Origin: Euryarchaeota archaeon UBA250
GTDB lineage: Archaea; Thermoplasmatota; Poseidoniia; Poseidoniales; Thalassarchaeaceae
DNA length: 6,224 nucleotides
Direction of reading: 5' to 3'
Assembly: GCA_002504845.1 (NCBI GenBank)
Contig: DATW01000055.1
Location: forward strand, 1 to 6,224
Shown: in pieces, positions 1 to 6,224 of the stretch
How positions within the stretch are numbered: the first letter of the stretch is position 1
Layout of the letters: each line of letters begins with the position of its first letter
The notes under the pieces: model-generated
What the model was told of the DNA's origin: nothing
The model's input: the letters and a program-made list of their open reading frames with translations, nothing else
Databases searched by the model: none
Position numbers and translations under genes: made by a program

Positions 1-512
1 CCTCTTGCACCCTTCGATCTAAGCAGGTCTCCAAAGTAGGGCCTCAACGCAATAATAATTTCAGAAGAAGAGAGCGTCCTATTGCCTTGTAAAGACCATC
101 TTATTCGTTTTATCAATCTGCCAATAAGCGTCGATTTCACGTAGTCGTTATGGTATGTCGTTACAATGGGGATACCCATCTTAGAAGCCTTCAGAGCTGT
201 TTTCCTAATTAGTATAGGCAGCGTATCGTGAAGATGTACGATATCAAAATCAGACATGTCGAGATTCTTTATCGAAACAATAGGATCAACCCCTCCGAGC
301 ACCGAGGTCGCAGGAATACGAACTACAGAAATTCCGTGCCTAGAGAACTCTTTCTCATTATGCTCAGGAACATCTGCGCACCAAACTGTAACCTTGTGAC
401 CTTTTGCGACAAGTTCCCTGCCGAGTAACTCGACATGCCTGTCTCCTCCTCCGACATGTGGCCAGAACCAGACATGGACCAAGAGTATGTTGAGACGACC
501 AGTCACATCCAT
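1..512 (-). CDS. GT4-family glycosyltransferase, N-terminal part (runs off left edge)
   Basis: Reading the minus strand from ATG at 512 gives an open frame of about 170 codons to the window edge. It is the N-terminal Rossmann half of a GT-B glycosyltransferase (GT4 type), which moves a sugar from a nucleotide-sugar donor to a lipid, glycan or small-molecule acceptor at the cytoplasmic side of the membrane. Visible landmarks: first strand ILLVHVWFWPH (residues 9-19), glycine-rich loop GGGDRHVELL (21-30), then RELVAKGHKVTVW, the FDIVHLHD strand (89-96) and VTTYHNDYV with H121, all typical of GT4 N-domains. The C-terminal donor-binding domain with its E-x7-E motif is outside the window. An in-frame ATG at 545 would add 11 residues. 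I prefer 512 because family members start within a few residues of the first strand, and the TATA-like element at 560-570 predicts transcription starting downstream of 545. Acceptor and donor are unknown. Confidence 0.85.
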   Translation of the reverse strand, partial: MDVTGRLNILLVHVWFWPHVGGGDRHVELLGRELVAKGHKVTVWCADVPEHNEKEFSRHGISVVRIPATSVLGGVDPIVSIKNLDMSDFDIVHLHDTLPILIRKTALKASKMGIPIVTTYHNDYVKSTLIGRLIKRIRWSLQGNRTLSSSEIIIALRPYFGDLLRSKGAR

Positions 513-528
513 AGGACGCCGTCCTATG
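510..528. promoter_or_regulatory. 19-bp perfect palindrome at glycosyltransferase start (possible operator)
   Basis: The plus strand reads CATAGGACG C CGTCCTATG: two perfect 9-bp inverted arms around one central base. It covers the preferred ATG of the minus-strand glycosyltransferase (its CAT complement is 510-512) and lies about 100 bp upstream of the plus-strand ABC operon start. Size and symmetry fit a site for a dimeric helix-turn-helix regulator, or a short RNA hairpin in the leader. If the upstream ATG at 545 is the true start, the repeat is instead coding sequence (codons around IGRRPMD), which weakens the operator reading. No regulator gene is visible in the window. Confidence 0.4.
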
Positions 529-559
529 TCTTCAATCGTATCCATGATAGTCCAAGAAA

Positions 560-570
560 CATATGCATAA
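560..570 (-). promoter_or_regulatory. Candidate TATA box for the glycosyltransferase
   Basis: The minus strand reads TTATGCATATG here, an A/T-rich patch resembling an archaeal TATA element in otherwise mixed sequence. With the usual spacing of about 26 nt to the transcription start, the message would begin near 533-540. That gives a short leader before ATG 512 and excludes ATG 545. The element is nearly self-complementary (ATGCAT core), so it could also be read on the plus strand, but it lies about 60 bp from the ABC start at 628. For the plus-strand operon I see only a weak AATCATAA patch near 595-602, about 30 bp before ATG 628, which would fit a leaderless transcript. No experiment-level support. 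Confidence 0.3.
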
Positions 571-627
571 TCAACTGAGGTCACGCTAGACGAAGAATCA
601 TAACGGTTCGTTGTCCGCCGTGATTGT

Positions 628-1356
628 ATGCTCCTAGAGGTGTCGAGTCTGAAGAAGGGATTCGGCGCTGGCTCTAGTAGGCTTGAGGTGTTGAAAGGCG
701 TCGATCTTTCTATGAAAAAGGGGGAATTAGTTGCCTTGATGGGCCCCTCTGGTTGCGGCAAGTCAACACTTCTGAACATTATCGGAGGCCTCTTGAAGGG
801 TGACTCTGGCAGTATCAAGATTAATGCCGATCCTCCGATGAAGTATGGTACGAAATCCCCGAATCAAGTCATCGAAGTTAGAAGAAAGGGCGTGGGCTGG
901 ATTTTCCAGGATTTCCATCTTCTTGACCACATTACGTCCTTGGAGAACGTCATACTATCGCTTGAACTAGCAGGTATGAGTTCTGAAGTTGCAGAGCAGA
1001 GGGCCATATCGGCCATGGAAAGAGTGGACCTCTCTGAGAGAATGAGATTCATGCCCAATGAACTATCTGGCGGACAACAGCAGCGTGTTGCCGTCGCGCG
1101 GGCCATCGCAGGATCCAGGCCACTTCTGCTGGCCGATGAACCAACAGGCAATCTCGATGTGAAAGCGGGAGAGTCAGTAATTGAATTATTCAAAGAGCTC
1201 TGTTCCGATCCCGATGATCCGATTTCTGTGTTGATGGTAACTCATGATCCACTCCTGGCATCAAAGGCAGATCGGATGCTTCTGATGAGGGATGGCGTCA
1301 CTGCAAGTTCCGACATCAGGTCTGCATGGGGCGAAGATGCGGGGGTCGAATCATGA
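628..1356 (+). CDS. ABC transporter ATPase, MacB/LolD type (first of two)
   Basis: Nucleotide-binding subunit (242 residues) of an FtsX/MacB-class ABC system, hydrolysing ATP at the cytoplasmic face to drive the permease encoded next. All core motifs are intact: Walker A GPSGCGKST (39-47), Q-loop Q94 in IFQDFHLL, signature LSGGQQQR (146-153), Walker B LLLADEP with catalytic E171, D-loop GNLD (174-177) and switch H206. The length and the sequence around the signature match the MacB/LolD/FtsE subgroup, which pairs with FtsX-like permeases. The start MLLEVSSLKKGF agrees with the family N-terminus. No Shine-Dalgarno precedes ATG 628, which suggests a leaderless message and makes this the first gene of the operon. 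Its TGA overlaps the permease ATG (ATGA at 1353-1356). Substrate unknown. Confidence 0.95.
   Translation: MLLEVSSLKKGFGAGSSRLEVLKGVDLSMKKGELVALMGPSGCGKSTLLNIIGGLLKGDSGSIKINADPPMKYGTKSPNQVIEVRRKGVGWIFQDFHLLDHITSLENVILSLELAGMSSEVAEQRAISAMERVDLSERMRFMPNELSGGQQQRVAVARAIAGSRPLLLADEPTGNLDVKAGESVIELFKELCSDPDDPISVLMVTHDPLLASKADRMLLMRDGVTASSDIRSAWGEDAGVES
1341..1346 (+). promoter_or_regulatory. Shine-Dalgarno-like GGGGGT that decides the permease start
   Basis: GGGGGT ends six bases before ATG 1353. An upstream in-frame ATG at 1326 would give a nine-residue longer protein (MGRRCGGRI...) but lies deep inside the ATPase gene without a G-rich site at suitable distance. ATG 1353 also makes the classic ATGA stop-start overlap with the ATPase, so translational coupling is likely. 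A further ATG at 1359 (MKKL) is possible but less well placed. Confidence 0.55.
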
Positions 1357-4300
1357 GTATGAAGAAACTCGACGACCAATCCATGATGGATAAATTATCT
1401 GATATTCCATCTGATCTTTCCACAGCAATCCGCAGCGCATGGAGGGGTAGAGAAAGAGGGCTTGCAGTATTCGCAGGCGTATTCTTGGCATCCCTTGTGA
1501 TAACCACTGTTTTTGCCTACGGAGTCGGCCTCTCACAGAGCGCTCTCCAGAGAGGACTTTCTGACGAAGTCTACGATGCGAAAGTCGACTTCAACAGCGA
1601 ATCTGATTGGACGACCAGAACGAACGATTCGGCTGAATGGTCTGCAGTGTGCGATGAACTTTTGGACAGGGAAGAGATAATCGATTGTGGCTTGGTTTTC
1701 GGACGGCAGGGAATACGTCTCAGCGGATTCTTCGACAGTGCCTTCGCCATACCGCAGCCCTTGAATGCCGTCGATGCTGCTGGCCCAACCGGAAACTGGG
1801 AAGGTGTCTCATGGGATTACCCGGAGGCGCTAGAGAATGGCCCATCCATAAACGGGGGCCGCATTCTGAGAATCGTCGACTCAGCACATTTCGATGGAGA
1901 GCTAGCTAACAGATACTCCGATCGGATACTTTACGGCTCATGGCCTGAATCAGTCCAACCAGGGATAAACCCGGTCATACTCCCCAGTAAGATAGCTAGC
2001 CAGGCGGAGGTGATGGTCAATGACACAATCACCTATCTCAATCTCACATATGTGACAGACTCACAACCGAGTGGAAGCGAACTCACAGACTGCGAGGGGG
2101 AGGTGGTCACTAGAGTCATAGATTCGGGCGGCTATCAGTTCTGCAGCGTAACAATGTCGCTCAGAAATCTGACAATAGTCGGCGTCTATGAGGAATGGCC
2201 ATTTACCAATCCCACGCTACTCTTCAACCCAGTAATTGTCGGCGATATGGCACTTTCAGAATCGGACAAGACTGCATTGATGGCCAGCGATCATGGCTAT
2301 CTTGGGGTCGCCATAGACAGAAGCCTCCTCCCGACGTCTTCTACAGATGATGCAGCCGATTGGCTTGAAGATAACAAGAAAGAATTGGAGGGAGAAGGAT
2401 ATGGGCCAGACGAGGAAATTGAGATCAGGTACAATGATCTAATTGCCGGCTCACTAGTGTTCTTCAGAATATTCCTTGGACTCGTCCAAGTTTTTGATTA
2501 CATCTTGATGATTCCCATAGTCATACTCTCCTTCGCTGTGCTCATTTATGGGCTGGTACTATCCTTGGAGCAGCGTAAGAGGGAGATATCCATTCACAGA
2601 GTGATTGGTGGAACCGAGCGCGGTTTGAGGGGGATGGTCCTGAGGGAGATGACCGCTATATCAATCGCAGGTTGGCTTCTTGGATACATCGTTGCATTAC
2701 TTTCAGTGCCCCTCATTCTGGATGCAGTCGGATTCATGTCCTTCGAGAAGGGAGACATAGATCTCAACCCCACTCTGGGAGTCGGCTACACTATCGCAGT
2801 TTTCCTCCTCACAGTGGGGATAGCCTATCTGGTTGCAAGGGCGCGAACCAAGGACTTCCTTGAGATGGAAATCGATGAAGGCGTCCGTAAGGTAAAGGGT
2901 GTAAAGAAACCAAAGACTTGGTTGCACGTTCTTGCTTTCTCAATTGGTGTATTTGCTTCATTGGAGAGCTACATCGAGACCTCTGGGGGCTGGGGCCCAT
3001 TCGGCGAAGATGGAATCATAACCGGCTTTTTCGTTGACTCTTTGATCGCCCTGCTCGGCCCATTCGCCCTATGGATAGGAGGCGCTCTTGTTCTTGGACG
3101 AATCGGCGGTGCAGCACCGCGCATAGTACTGAAAATCGTGGGGCGGTTGAAGGCTGTAGCAGATATTCGGAGAGGACTCAGATCATCAGGATCGAATGAA
3201 TCCGTTGACCGCCTTGCAGTGATCTTACTTTTGACTCTATCAATTGTCACATTAGCCGCGGTTCAGGGGTACACTGGCACCCTTGTGGATGAGAGAACGG
3301 CCTCTGCGCAGGTGGGGGCAGACATACAGGTCCAATTCGAAGGTCCAGTCTCTGAGGACGTCGCTCGTCAGCGAGTAGAATCTGCGATTGCAAACTTAGG
3401 GGCTGATGCGATCGACAATATAGACTCAATGACTTCCGTGGGGTCCACTTTCGTCGCTGCAAAGGAGGGCGGGGGGCTAGTGCCCGCACTTGTGTTATTC
3501 GATGGCCATGAAGAAACTCTGATTTGGGACGAACAAGCAGCCCCATGGGCCAGTTACGGCGGCAACACGGTCACTATAGGGGAAAGTGCTCGAGACTTCT
3601 TTGAGATTGAGAGTGGGTCTGTAGAAATATTCCTTCCAACATTCACACCCATATTTACAGACAGTGGGGTCGATATATCAATCACATACACCTCAGCGAA
3701 TCTCCAGTATATCGGAATACATGAGTGGGTGCCAGGTATGACCGGAGCAGAGTCCACACAGGCCGTTTTAATGGGCGAATCGACATACAGAACACTTGCA
3801 GGGAATGCAACTGTCGATGGTCACACCTCGCCTCGTTGGTTCTTCGAAGTCTGCGACCAGTCGAATGCTGATTGTAAAGATGCACTCGAACGGCTCAGCG
3901 CGGAGCTGGTCAATATCCAAGGGGTCTCGGTTGCATCCGATTGGAACAGTGCTCATTCCGAAGTCGAGAGAAATGGGGGTCTTATTTTCGGTACACAGGG
4001 ACTCCTCAGTCTTCAATTCGTAGTCGCATCTATGGCTTCAGTGGCTTCAGCCTTCGTATTCCTGTCATTAGTCCTGACACAGAGAAAGAAGGAGCTAGCC
4101 ATCCTTCAAGCAATCGGAGCAAGCCCTTCGCAGATCATCAAACTCGTCCTCTTCGAGATACTGGCCATAGTGGGAATGAGCATGGGCCTAGGTATTCTCC
4201 TTGGTCTCGGCATTGCACAATCATTCAACGGATTCTTCGATATTTTTGGATTCATATTCCAGATCTTCCTCGGATCGCAGGCAACGGTAGATAGGACGCT

Positions 4301-4427
4301 TGTCTGGCCTTGGATGGAACTTGCAATCGTCAATGCCGTCGTATTGGTCAGCGTCGTCGCAGCTCTTCTGATGGTCACTAGACGTGCACTGAATTCAGAT
4401 CTAGCAGTTGTTCTAAAGGGAGAGTGA
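1353..4427 (+). CDS. FtsX-like/MacB-type ABC permease with two permease cores and two external domains
   Basis: Membrane subunit of 1024 residues, about twice the size of a single FtsX/MacB permease. Predicted layout: TM1 (36-57); external domain 1 (about 58-365) with the MacB-like strand YGSWP (194-198); TM2 (380-404), cytoplasmic coupling segment RKREISIHRVIGG, TM3 (433-456), TM4 (475-497); linker helices TM5 (523-541) and TM6 (560-582); TM7 (620-640); external domain 2 (about 641-880); TM8 (885-908), second coupling segment RKKELAILQAIGAS, TM9 (927-955), TM10 (988-1008). The two coupling segments align with each other, showing internal duplication, so one polypeptide can supply both halves of the transmembrane dimer. 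All six cysteines lie in the external domains as close pairs (100/112, 247/264, 834/841), suggesting disulfides. External N-x-S/T sites occur at 91, 223, 230, 272 and 818. ATPase genes abut both ends. Family members carry out mechanical transfer, lipoprotein release or export; the actual substrate is unknown. Confidence 0.93.
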   Translation: MSMKKLDDQSMMDKLSDIPSDLSTAIRSAWRGRERGLAVFAGVFLASLVITTVFAYGVGLSQSALQRGLSDEVYDAKVDFNSESDWTTRTNDSAEWSAVCDELLDREEIIDCGLVFGRQGIRLSGFFDSAFAIPQPLNAVDAAGPTGNWEGVSWDYPEALENGPSINGGRILRIVDSAHFDGELANRYSDRILYGSWPESVQPGINPVILPSKIASQAEVMVNDTITYLNLTYVTDSQPSGSELTDCEGEVVTRVIDSGGYQFCSVTMSLRNLTIVGVYEEWPFTNPTLLFNPVIVGDMALSESDKTALMASDHGYLGVAIDRSLLPTSSTDDAADWLEDNKKELEGEGYGPDEEIEIRYNDLIAGSLVFFRIFLGLVQVFDYILMIPIVILSFAVLIYGLVLSLEQRKREISIHRVIGGTERGLRGMVLREMTAISIAGWLLGYIVALLSVPLILDAVGFMSFEKGDIDLNPTLGVGYTIAVFLLTVGIAYLVARARTKDFLEMEIDEGVRKVKGVKKPKTWLHVLAFSIGVFASLESYIETSGGWGPFGEDGIITGFFVDSLIALLGPFALWIGGALVLGRIGGAAPRIVLKIVGRLKAVADIRRGLRSSGSNESVDRLAVILLLTLSIVTLAAVQGYTGTLVDERTASAQVGADIQVQFEGPVSEDVARQRVESAIANLGADAIDNIDSMTSVGSTFVAAKEGGGLVPALVLFDGHEETLIWDEQAAPWASYGGNTVTIGESARDFFEIESGSVEIFLPTFTPIFTDSGVDISITYTSANLQYIGIHEWVPGMTGAESTQAVLMGESTYRTLAGNATVDGHTSPRWFFEVCDQSNADCKDALERLSAELVNIQGVSVASDWNSAHSEVERNGGLIFGTQGLLSLQFVVASMASVASAFVFLSLVLTQRKKELAILQAIGASPSQIIKLVLFEILAIVGMSMGLGILLGLGIAQSFNGFFDIFGFIFQIFLGSQATVDRTLVWPWMELAIVNAVVLVSVVAALLMVTRRALNSDLAVVLKGE

Positions 4428-4428
4428 T
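4418..4428 (+). promoter_or_regulatory. Shine-Dalgarno for the second ATPase
   Basis: GGGAGAGTGAT sits three bases before ATG 4432 and resembles the archaeal GGAGGTGAT consensus with two added bases in the middle. It overlaps the last codons and the TGA stop (4425-4427) of the permease gene, so ribosomes finishing the permease are placed to reinitiate. It supports 4432 as the true start even though the protein has about 15 residues before the first family-typical strand. Confidence 0.6.
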
Positions 4429-4431
4429 ATC

Positions 4432-5448
4432 ATGAGAAGTGGCTTCCATGTTAGCAATCAAGGGCCGCATTACATCCTTCAGGCTGAAGGCCTTTACCAC
4501 GTGTACGAATCGAGTGCGTTGGATGGCAATGTCGTCGCACTCCGGGGACTTCATGTCAAAGTACGCCCTGGCGAGGCAGTAGCTGTGGTGGGTCCTTCCG
4601 GATCAGGAAAATCAACGCTTCTCAAATGCCTTGGTGGCCTAATGAAACCCAGCGCCGGAGATGTATCATTTCAAGGCCTTCAGATCAATCGACTGACGGG
4701 GCAAGAACTCGTCCGCCTACGTCAAGAAACTGTTTCATTCATATTCCAAGATGCTAATTTGTTGCCCGATTTAAACGCCCTTGACAATGTAGCGCAGCCA
4801 CTCAGACACCGTGGAGTTAGCGCGGCAGCTTCTAGAAGAAAAGCACAAGACCTCCTCGATAAACTTGGAATGGGCGATAGATCAAATGGCATGCCTGCCC
4901 AACTCTCTGGAGGCGAGCAACAAAGGGTCGCCATTGCGAGAGCACTCATAACCAATCCAAAACTCATACTCGCTGACGAGCCAACTGGCGCATTAGACCC
5001 CATTACCAGCAGGGAGGTACTGTCGCTGTTCGCCAAATTGCACGAGGAAGAGGACGTGGCATTCCTGCTTGTAACCCACAGCCGAGAAGTCGCGTCATTC
5101 GCAGATCGATCACTTGAACTAAGGGAAGGGAGATTTATCGCCCAACATGGAAATGACGTGGACATCGCTGATCTGAGCAGCACCCGAGCTCTCATAATCG
5201 ATGAGACAGGGACATTGACGTTACCTCCAGAAATCCTAACCCAACTTGGCGGCCCAGGCAGATTTGATATCGACCCTGATGGTGATAGCTTGACAATGTC
5301 CAGGGCCGATGAAAGAGACCCTGATGACGACATTGCCCCTGTTAATCTGACTCTAGCCGCCGAGTGCCCTGCATGCAAACATGTCTACACGGATGATGCT
5401 CAAGAATGCCCATCATGCGGCTCTTCAAGACCAATGGTCCCTGCATAG
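4432..5448 (+). CDS. ABC transporter ATPase (second), with AbrB-like and zinc-ribbon C-terminal tail
   Basis: A 338-residue MacB/LolD-type ATPase, clearly different from the first one. Core motifs are complete: Walker A GPSGSGKST (54-62), Q-loop Q106 in IFQDANLL, signature LSGGEQQR (158-165), Walker B LILADEP with E183, D-loop GALD (186-189) and switch H216. The ATPase domain ends near 240, where family members normally stop. The extra tail has two visible parts. Residues 253-290 (ALIIDETGTLTLPPEIL, then LGG, then DGDSLTM) resemble an AbrB/MazE swapped-hairpin segment. After an acidic linker (DERDPDDDI, 293-301) comes CPAC (312-315) and CPSC (326-329), a compact zinc ribbon. The gene follows the permease by 4 nt and is probably its second nucleotide-binding partner. 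The tail could mediate dimerisation, pairing with the other ATPase or regulation; its role is inference. Base use is like that of the neighbours. Confidence 0.94.
   Translation: MRSGFHVSNQGPHYILQAEGLYHVYESSALDGNVVALRGLHVKVRPGEAVAVVGPSGSGKSTLLKCLGGLMKPSAGDVSFQGLQINRLTGQELVRLRQETVSFIFQDANLLPDLNALDNVAQPLRHRGVSAAASRRKAQDLLDKLGMGDRSNGMPAQLSGGEQQRVAIARALITNPKLILADEPTGALDPITSREVLSLFAKLHEEEDVAFLLVTHSREVASFADRSLELREGRFIAQHGNDVDIADLSSTRALIIDETGTLTLPPEILTQLGGPGRFDIDPDGDSLTMSRADERDPDDDIAPVNLTLAAECPACKHVYTDDAQECPSCGSSRPMVPA
5155..5445 (+). other. C-terminal extension of second ATPase: AbrB-like hairpin plus four-Cys zinc ribbon
   Basis: This is the part of the second ATPase gene (residues 242-338) beyond the standard ATPase fold. 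The first segment, about 5188-5301, encodes strand-turn-strand spacing typical of AbrB/SpoVT domains: a strand ending in D-x-x-G, then the LTLPPEIL helix start, LG, an acidic strand and DGDSLTM. The second, 5365-5418, encodes C-x2-C, ten residues, C-x2-C, matching a rubredoxin-like or zinc-ribbon knuckle pair. The AbrB assignment is a pattern match by eye; the zinc-ribbon assignment is firmer because of the exact cysteine spacing. Confidence 0.6.
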
Positions 5449-5462
5449 ATCCCAATTCGGCC

Positions 5463-6224
5463 TCAAAGCGTCGGAAGAGATAACTTCTGAGGCTTTGCAA
5501 TCCCCAGATCTTTGGGCAGATCACGTATCTTCTCCGGCAGTTTAACAGGAATCATCTCCCTTCCAATAAGAGCCACACGACTTTCACGCCTCTCAGACAA
5601 GACCTCACGATCCACCAACGGCGCAAGCCCGTGTGAGAATTCCATCACTTCGTCATGACTTGGCATATTCTCAATGCTCAGATTGTTTCTACTATTGCCG
5701 ACATACACGTAGCCCTTCGCTTCAATGAAGTCCGGATCAGCCAACCGATCAAGCCTCGCATAATCCTCGTGGTGGCCCATAGACTCGCCTTTGATGAGCG
5801 TGTGCCTGCACACCGTTCTTGTATCGAGCGATGGAAGAATCTCGAGAGTCTGCTCAAGCTTGTAGAAGGCAGATTGGTCGAATTTAGGTTTACAGAGCCG
5901 ATCAAATATCTCTTTGTTAGGAGCATCTACGCTCACATAAAGCTGGGTGGGCAGAGGATCTAGATTCTCGATCACCTTCGGAAGACTGCCATTTGTCACA
6001 AGAAAGGTACTAGTCCCATGTTGGTGACATATGTCGAGAAACTCTCCTAGTCTTGAGTAGAGGGTGGGCTCCCCATTAAGTGAGATTGCGACATGCTTCG
6101 GATTCTGTGCATCGAGCCATTTCTCTCGATCAGCCTTAGGGTTTCCACCGAATCCAGTCAGAAGCCTTCGATGAGCTCTAACGCTCTGGAGATAGAGCTC
6201 ATATGGGTCATCATCGATTTTATT
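5463..6224 (-). CDS. taw1: 4-demethylwyosine synthase (TYW1/Taw1), 5' end beyond right edge
   Basis: The minus strand is open from the window edge to TGA at 5463-5465, giving 253 residues of a radical-SAM enzyme. TYW1/Taw1 condenses pyruvate with N1-methylguanosine at position 37 of tRNA-Phe to form the tricyclic imG-14 core of wyosine, stabilising codon-anticodon pairing. Visible family blocks: HVAISLNGEPTLY (44-56; the G-E-P block that helps bind SAM), FLVTNG (74-79), LYVSVDAPN (95-103) with the following RLCKP, LIKGES (144-149) and GYVYVGNSRNNLS (171-183). Archaeal members have about 310-340 residues, so roughly 60-90 N-terminal residues, including the radical-SAM CxxxCxxC iron-sulfur motif, lie outside the window. 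GTG at 5999 is an internal codon within FLVTNG, not the start. The gene converges on the ABC operon with a 14-nt gap and is functionally unrelated to it. Confidence 0.93.
   Translation of the reverse strand, partial: NKIDDDPYELYLQSVRAHRRLLTGFGGNPKADREKWLDAQNPKHVAISLNGEPTLYSRLGEFLDICHQHGTSTFLVTNGSLPKVIENLDPLPTQLYVSVDAPNKEIFDRLCKPKFDQSAFYKLEQTLEILPSLDTRTVCRHTLIKGESMGHHEDYARLDRLADPDFIEAKGYVYVGNSRNNLSIENMPSHDEVMEFSHGLAPLVDREVLSERRESRVALIGREMIPVKLPEKIRDLPKDLGIAKPQKLSLPTL
5464..5497. terminator. Imperfect hairpin at the convergent gene junction (possible bidirectional terminator)
   Basis: Arms CAAAGCGTCGGAAG (5464-5477) and CTTCTGAGGCTTTG (5484-5497) pair around the 6-nt loop AGATAA. Twelve of 14 positions are Watson-Crick, one is a G-U wobble in plus-strand RNA and one is a G-G mismatch. 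It begins 16 nt past the TGA of the second ATPase and overlaps the stop codon and last codons of the minus-strand wyosine gene. Position suits termination of converging transcripts, but no U-rich tract follows on either strand, and archaeal termination usually relies on U-tracts, so mRNA 3'-end protection or chance are alternatives. Confidence 0.35.

Noticed and set aside
228..428. Plus-strand open frame of 66 codons
   Set aside because: It is antisense to the glycosyltransferase, whose minus-strand frame is open through the entire region and shows family motifs; the 66-residue product resembles nothing I know.
1326..1352. Nine-residue N-terminal extension of the permease (MGRRCGGRI)
   Set aside because: It overlaps the ATPase gene by 31 bp and lacks a ribosome site, whereas ATG 1353 has GGGGGT at proper distance and the ATGA overlap typical of coupled genes.
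4722..5378. Minus-strand open frame of 218 codons inside the second ATPase gene
   Set aside because: Shadow frame: it is serine-rich low-information sequence, and the plus strand carries a complete ATPase with all motifs in order.
5655..5963. Plus-strand open frame of 102 codons
   Set aside because: Antisense to the wyosine enzyme, which shows conserved family blocks over the same bases; no ribosome site or recognisable domain.
5463..5999. Short independent 178-residue gene starting at GTG 5999
   Set aside because: The frame continues upstream without a stop to the window edge and encodes the conserved NGEPT block, so 5999 is an internal codon of a larger gene.
1..6224. CRISPR arrays, tRNA or rRNA genes, transposase or integrase genes
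   Set aside because: Nearly all bases are covered by five protein-coding genes; I saw no regularly spaced repeats, cloverleaf sequence or recombinase motifs.

Overview
The window looks archaeal. The strongest evidence is the partial gene at the right edge, which encodes a TYW1/Taw1-type 4-demethylwyosine synthase, an enzyme of archaea and eukaryotes. Translation signals also fit archaea: one start has a GGAG..GTGAT-type Shine-Dalgarno, one start lies inside a 4-bp ATGA overlap, and the first gene of the operon appears leaderless. I suspect a Thermoplasmatota-like (for example marine Poseidoniales) genome, but this is an impression from protein style and moderate GC, not something shown here.

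Layout. (1) About 1-512, minus strand: the N-terminal part of a GT-B family 4 glycosyltransferase, running off the left edge. (2) About 513-627: a short divergent intergenic region with a 19-bp perfect palindrome (510-528) at the glycosyltransferase start and a TATA-like element (560-570). (3) 628-5448, plus strand: a tight three-gene operon made of a MacB/LolD-type ATPase, a 1024-residue FtsX-like permease with two permease cores and two large external domains, and a second ATPase. The second ATPase carries a tail of about 95 residues that reads as an AbrB-like hairpin segment followed by a four-cysteine zinc ribbon. Junctions are a 4-bp overlap and a 4-nt gap, so the three are almost certainly co-translated. 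(4) 5449-5462: a 14-nt convergent junction beside an imperfect hairpin (5464-5497). (5) 5463-6224, minus strand: the C-terminal three quarters of the wyosine enzyme; its iron-sulfur cysteine motif lies beyond the right edge.

How the genes work together. The two different ATPases most simply form a heteromeric nucleotide-binding pair under the single duplicated permease, giving an ATP-driven envelope machine of the type IV/MacB-FtsX class. Such machines usually perform mechanical work on surface or envelope substrates rather than classical solute import. The substrate cannot be told from the sequence. The flanking glycosyltransferase and wyosine genes are on the opposite strand and are probably not part of the system. 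The most unusual element is the tail of the second ATPase. I found no tRNA, rRNA, CRISPR array, insertion sequence or integrase.
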